The notes below the pieces were generated by a model that was not told where the DNA came from, did no database searches, and worked only from the letters and a program-made list of their open reading frames with translations. A program made the position numbers and the translations under genes. A stretch of 64,000 nucleotides of DNA from contig JAWPHD010002632.1 in the NCBI GenBank assembly GCA_037043455.1, positions 184,158 to 248,157 on the forward strand. Reading direction: 5' to 3'. This document shows, piece after piece, positions 60,556 through 64,000 of this stretch; position 1 is the stretch's first letter, and every line of letters begins with the position of its first letter. This DNA is from Cyrtodaria siliqua (taxonomy: Eukaryota > Mollusca > Bivalvia > Adapedonta > Hiatellidae).

Positions 60556-61496
60556 ACTTGCAGGGAAAAGTGGGTGGTTTACCACTACTACAAAAAATCG
60601 ACCGTCACACATAGCCTAAAATATGCTGAAAATAACGTACACCGCCATTCAATCAAACAGCCAACCACCATTTTTTTTAGAATTTATTAAACTAGTTGGC
60701 ACACATGATATGATGAGATGGTTTACAGAGCAATATATCATTTTTTACAAACGACCAGTTATTCTAAGCCTCACATAATAAAGTTACCATCTTTGAAACT
60801 GGTTTAATTTTTTTTTTTTTTTTTTTACATTTTTTGATACTTTATTTTGAAACAGTATAGCGGTTAATCTCGAATATACTTCAGTTTTCAAGTAGGTGGG
60901 ACTATTTACGCTCGCCTGAGTGGCTATTCCCCTTCAATGAGGTGAACGAACAATCTCTCCCAGAGAAACACGGCTTATTTCCTACATTTTGATATATTTT
61001 ATGTTAGCAATTTAATTTGAGGTAGGTTGAAGAGTTTTGTGCTACTGGAAAGTGCTGGTAAGCAAAACGCTGTACTGTAACCCTATGGGAACGATTTGGT
61101 GGTGCCTATTTTGATGTCTTGACGGCGGAGTGATATGCCAAAGTACAAACATTTATTCTGTCGCAATATAATTCTGAGCATAATTTACTGTATATTTAAA
61201 ACATTCAAGCCGAAAATTTGTTTTCTTTTGTAATGTAAGCATTTCATATAAAATTAATTCAGAAAAACATTTCCATCGTTTTTCATCGTTTGCGAAGATT
61301 CTTTGTATGACAGAGGTGTATGTGTATGCAAGGAACGACAACTCTGGGTAGAGTGTATGCCCTGCATGCAGACACTGCGATTGCATCCGGTGTGTCTTAA
61401 CATAAAATGGATATTTCACTTTATGAAAAGACACTGACAGTAGTGGTTTCTCTTTTACTTTTTGTTATCACCATCTCATCATATCATGCTAATATA
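60556..61496. other. Intergenic sequence, nothing recognised
   Basis: AT-rich with a poly-T tract near 60808-60826. A minus-strand open frame at 61153-61434 has no domain I recognise. Confidence 0.35.
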
Positions 61497-62053
61497 CTCA
61501 ACAAAAAAAGAAACTTCCGCAACTTTACCCATACATGTAGACACAATGAAAAAATATTTTGTTTGGTCTTATATGTTAATACCTTTGTTAAAAGGCCAGC
61601 ACTGTCATGAAAACAATTTTCCTTGAATCAAACTTGTACGCAAAGTTATTCCCCTTGTTTTGGTTTAAACAGCATTTCCGGGTCTTGTGGTTTAAACTTT
61701 GATTTAACACAGTTTTGTTCTGTTGAAATAAACAGAAGATAACCCCAGCACCAAAAAGACGGAGAAAGTAAGCTGACCTGTTCACTCACTTTTGCGCCAT
61801 ACAGCTTTCAAGAATGAATATTTTCAGATTACCTCCCTTTATAATACAAATATAGTGATTTCGCAATTTGAATAAAACATGTTTTAGCAGAAACACACTA
61901 ACTCTGTTTTTTGATGATTATTAATATTGATCAGAATGATTGAGTGATAAGTATAAAATGATGAAATTATATCTAGATTGGTGTACAAAGTGTAACAAAG
62001 TCAACCCTATGCAAATCACAGCCTACAAGGCGGAAGTTTCTTATTTTGTTCAG
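61497..62053. mobile_element. TA-flanked MITE, copy 2 (inverted relative to copy 1)
   Basis: ctcaacaaaaaaagaaactt at left and aagtttcttattttgttcag at right, flanked by TA. The whole interior is the reverse complement of 40597-41153 with few differences (for example gtgagtgaacaggtcagctt read on the opposite strand). Confidence 0.75.
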
Positions 62054-63074
62054 TACATTATAGCGACGGGAAAAGAATGTAAATACAAGAATTAATTCGC
62101 ATTTCTTTCGCTGTATATTCCGTTTTGCCGGTATTAAATGGAAAAATCCACGACGCGTGTTATGCTGTTTTAAACGGCGGTATAGACTGGCTAAGTCCTT
62201 ATGTTTGTTAATGTTTATACTATTTGGGAAATTCAAGCCATCGTCAAATAAAATGGTCTGCATTAAGTCCCCTTTGAATTATTGGCTTCAAACATAAGTG
62301 GTACATCAGTGGTTCAGAGATATTCAGAAAAGTTTAAGATTTTGTTTTGATTCTGAAAACAAAAATAACCACTGGGACGGCAGACAAGTGAATGGCAAAT
62401 TTACCATAAAGCACTAACGCGATTCATGGATTACGTCATTTACTACCGTTAAAACCGCATAAAAGCCGGAAAACCCCCCCCGAAACAATTCTTTAATAAT
62501 GAGCACTCATGTATAACATACATTGTAAAAGAAAAAAAACTAACCTCCTCCTTTTCGATGTTAGGATTAACTGATAACTTTGATTGTTCCAGTGTGCATT
62601 TGAGGCGATGCTCGCGTTGCACGATCTTTCAGTTTTTTTTTCAAAACCCCACAGGGTTTTGTATTTAAATAAGATATTGAAATAAAAGGCAGTACAATTT
62701 GAGATTTCAGTTCTACGATAGGTTTAAGATATATATGTAATATAGGTGTTCTGGCTCAAAACCCAAATCACCCCAAATAATCTAAAACCACCACACACAA
62801 ATTTTCAGTTTACTGAAAATTAAGTCAATTAAACTGGTTATTTAGCATGTCCCAGGCGCTAAATAACCCAAGATTTTAAGATTGAATTGTGAAAATGTTT
62901 TAAATTTGGATGTTTAAATTTTATTACAAAATAGAGGTTAAACATTAAAACTTAGGTTAACAAACTTTTTTAAAATAGGGGTAGTGAAGAACACAAGTTT
63001 AAATTTTTTGTAATATTATAAAATGTTTCTTTAATACAAAACAAATTTGTTATCAGAAATTAACAAAATATGTT
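62054..63074. other. AT-rich sequence before the divergent ORF pair, no gene recognised
   Basis: It contains a C-run at 62475-62482, an aaaacccca/ggggttttg-like inverted pair near 62643-62662, and ctaaataaccc motifs around 62860-62875. The style differs from the DDX46 region and could be the edge of an inserted element. Confidence 0.3.
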
Positions 63075-63344
63075 TTAAACCTCAATACATCTAAATCGGA
63101 GACACTCAGCGTTGTACGACTTTAACTTCCAGTATTCGTGTTTCATTCTAATCGAATGAGCACCACAACCAACACATACTTGATATCTTGCAGAAGTGCC
63201 TTTTTTACATTTTAGGCACGGTAACACATGACTTGTTTTTAATCTATATTTATGCAAACTGCAATAATCGGAATCTTTTGTTGGCTTGCTTTTACATGGA
63301 TTATGTAATCCAATTTTAAGAAATTGACAAACATTACTTTCCAT
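63075..63344 (-). CDS. Small Cys/His-rich protein (possible zinc-binding), unknown function
   Basis: 89-codon frame starting at ATG 63344. Cys and His are spaced like a zinc-binding module: C6, C17, C28 and H31 (CQFLKIGLHNPC, then YCSLH), followed by LPCLKCKK and VCVGCG. The C..FLK.G....C ... YC..H style is reminiscent of small Cys-rich proteins seen in large DNA viruses and Maverick-like elements. I give that as an impression, not a match. It has a Lys-rich, non-repetitive composition. It is divergent from the ORF at 63411 with only 66 bp between the two start codons. It could be a real small gene of an inserted mobile element or, less likely, chance. Confidence 0.5.
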   Translation of the reverse strand: MESNVCQFLKIGLHNPCKSKPTKDSDYCSLHKYRLKTSHVLPCLKCKKGTSARYQVCVGCGAHSIRMKHEYWKLKSYNAECLRFRCIEV

Positions 63345-63410
63345 TGTCTTTTTTGCATATAATTATTTTATATTTAAGAAAAAATATTTTTAATATATAA
63401 CAAATAAAGT
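63345..63410. promoter_or_regulatory. Possible bidirectional promoter between divergent small ORFs
   Basis: 66 bp, almost entirely A/T, with tttatatttaag and taatatataa stretches that could serve as TATA-like elements in either direction. Inference from position and composition only. Confidence 0.3.
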
Positions 63411-63599
63411 ATGGAAAACGAGGAGACTATAAAAGAATTAATACTTCTGTTTAAAACAGGTGTAATAGATAAGCAAACACTATCTAACGGTATAAATGCA
63501 TTAAAACCAAAGGAAACTCCAAAAGAGGTTAAATCTCAAACATTAGAAAATTTACTTAAAGCTACAGAGTCCCTATATCAATCGATTTCTTCTTTGTAG
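63411..63599 (+). CDS. Small helical protein, unknown function
   Basis: 62-codon frame: MENEETIKELILLFKTGVID, then KQTLSNGINALKPKETPKEV, then an amphipathic C-terminus ending YQSISSL. Predicted from composition to be two helices around a KPKETPKE linker. No signal peptide or membrane segment. The start is set by the first ATG after an AT-rich 66-bp gap shared with the opposite ORF. Not recognised. The balanced, charged composition is more protein-like than neighbouring chance frames. Confidence 0.45.
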   Translation: MENEETIKELILLFKTGVIDKQTLSNGINALKPKETPKEVKSQTLENLLKATESLYQSISSL

Positions 63600-63690
63600 G
63601 CGTGTCTTTATTTGTAACTTCATGTTCACCAGCTCATGTCGAAATCGGGTATTTAAGCGAGCAAATCTAGCGCATGAAATCATTACTTCT

Positions 63691-63942
63691 CTAGAGCTTC
63701 ACTACGTGCACGTCGTGGAGAGGGCACTGCCGATATTCAATATCTGAGAACTTGTCATTCTCAGGTTTGAATTGAATATCGGTTGACTGAATGTGAAGCT
63801 GTCTCCTGCGTGTCCCATCACAGCACACATCATCTGATGTCTCCAGATCCCTGAAGTCTGAAAAGGTCCGCGGGCTGAAGCTAAAACTAGACCGGGACGC
63901 AACCATAATCCCGGTCAGCATGTTGAAGCGAAGCCTGTATTC
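63691..63942 (-). CDS. Possible partial coding segment, unknown
   Basis: A minus-strand frame with ATG at 63921 stays open to a stop at 63691 and upstream to about 63957: FSFSPRTFSDFRDLETSDDV, then QLHIQSTDIQFKPENDKFSD, then IEYRQCPLHDVHVVKL. The composition is plausible for protein and GC is higher than its surroundings, but a 50-bp hairpin lies inside (63730-63782), the window ends soon after, and I recognise no domain. Confidence 0.3.
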   Translation of the reverse strand, partial: EYRLRFNMLTGIMVASRSSFSFSPRTFSDFRDLETSDDVCCDGTRRRQLHIQSTDIQFKPENDKFSDIEYRQCPLHDVHVVKL

Positions 63943-64000
63943 GACCGTGGTTTTTCACAAGCCACAGAAGACTTAAGGGTGACACAGACATCGGGCGGTG

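Noticed and set aside
61153..61434. Minus-strand 93-codon frame as a gene
   Set aside because: No domain, no repeat-free homologue recognised, AT-rich chance frame.

Overview
The window looks like invertebrate nuclear DNA, most probably a bivalve mollusc. It is AT-rich and its single recognisable host gene is split into small exons by introns full of transposable elements and minisatellites. Several repeat families resemble types known from bivalves: DINE/HINE-like elements with GTCY tracts and ~160-bp core repeats, tRNA-headed SINEs, and MITEs. The bivalve assignment is inference from repeat style, not a database match.

Host gene: the + strand carries the 3' two-thirds of DDX46 (yeast Prp5), the DEAD-box ATPase of pre-spliceosome assembly. 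Twelve exons from 13775 to 48226 join in frame, all with AG/GT borders, into about 596 residues running from motif Ia (PTREL) through DEAD, SAT, ARGLD and HRCGRTGR to the natural stop. The upstream exons (N-terminal charged region, Q motif, Walker A) were not found in 1-13774 and presumably lie outside the window.

Layout. 1-13774: upstream intron or flank with MITEs and a nested pair of DINE/HINE-like elements. 13976-21695 (intron 1): a ~4.7-kb array of 48-bp repeats plus TIR elements. 21696-30337: exons 2-8, with tandem arrays in introns 3 and 5 and a nest of TIR elements in intron 7. 30338-37545 (intron 8): two DINE/HINE-like elements, a broken CR1/Jockey-type LINE carrying a hAT-like insert with a perfect 8-bp target duplication, and a 42-bp minisatellite. 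37546-41606: exons 9-11, with a SINE, an AATAAA-bearing minisatellite and another DINE/HINE-like element. 41607-48178 (intron 11): a minisatellite built on the exon 11 donor, a tRNA-bearing TIR element and two more large repeat elements. 48179-48226: last exon. 49380-52015: a 94-bp dimeric array. 52860-62053: dispersed repeats, including a full-length but dead mariner. 63075-63599: two compact divergent small ORFs unlike anything else here, possibly the edge of a virus-like mobile element.

The most unusual observations are: two independent minisatellites (introns 5 and 11) whose unit contains the 3' end of the preceding exon plus its splice donor, in a gene that itself encodes a splicing factor; a TIR element with a conserved tRNA-like module; two repeat families with different sequence but matching terminal hairpin architecture ending in CTTG; and long palindromes whose arms differ mainly at a same-orientation ACTCG motif.
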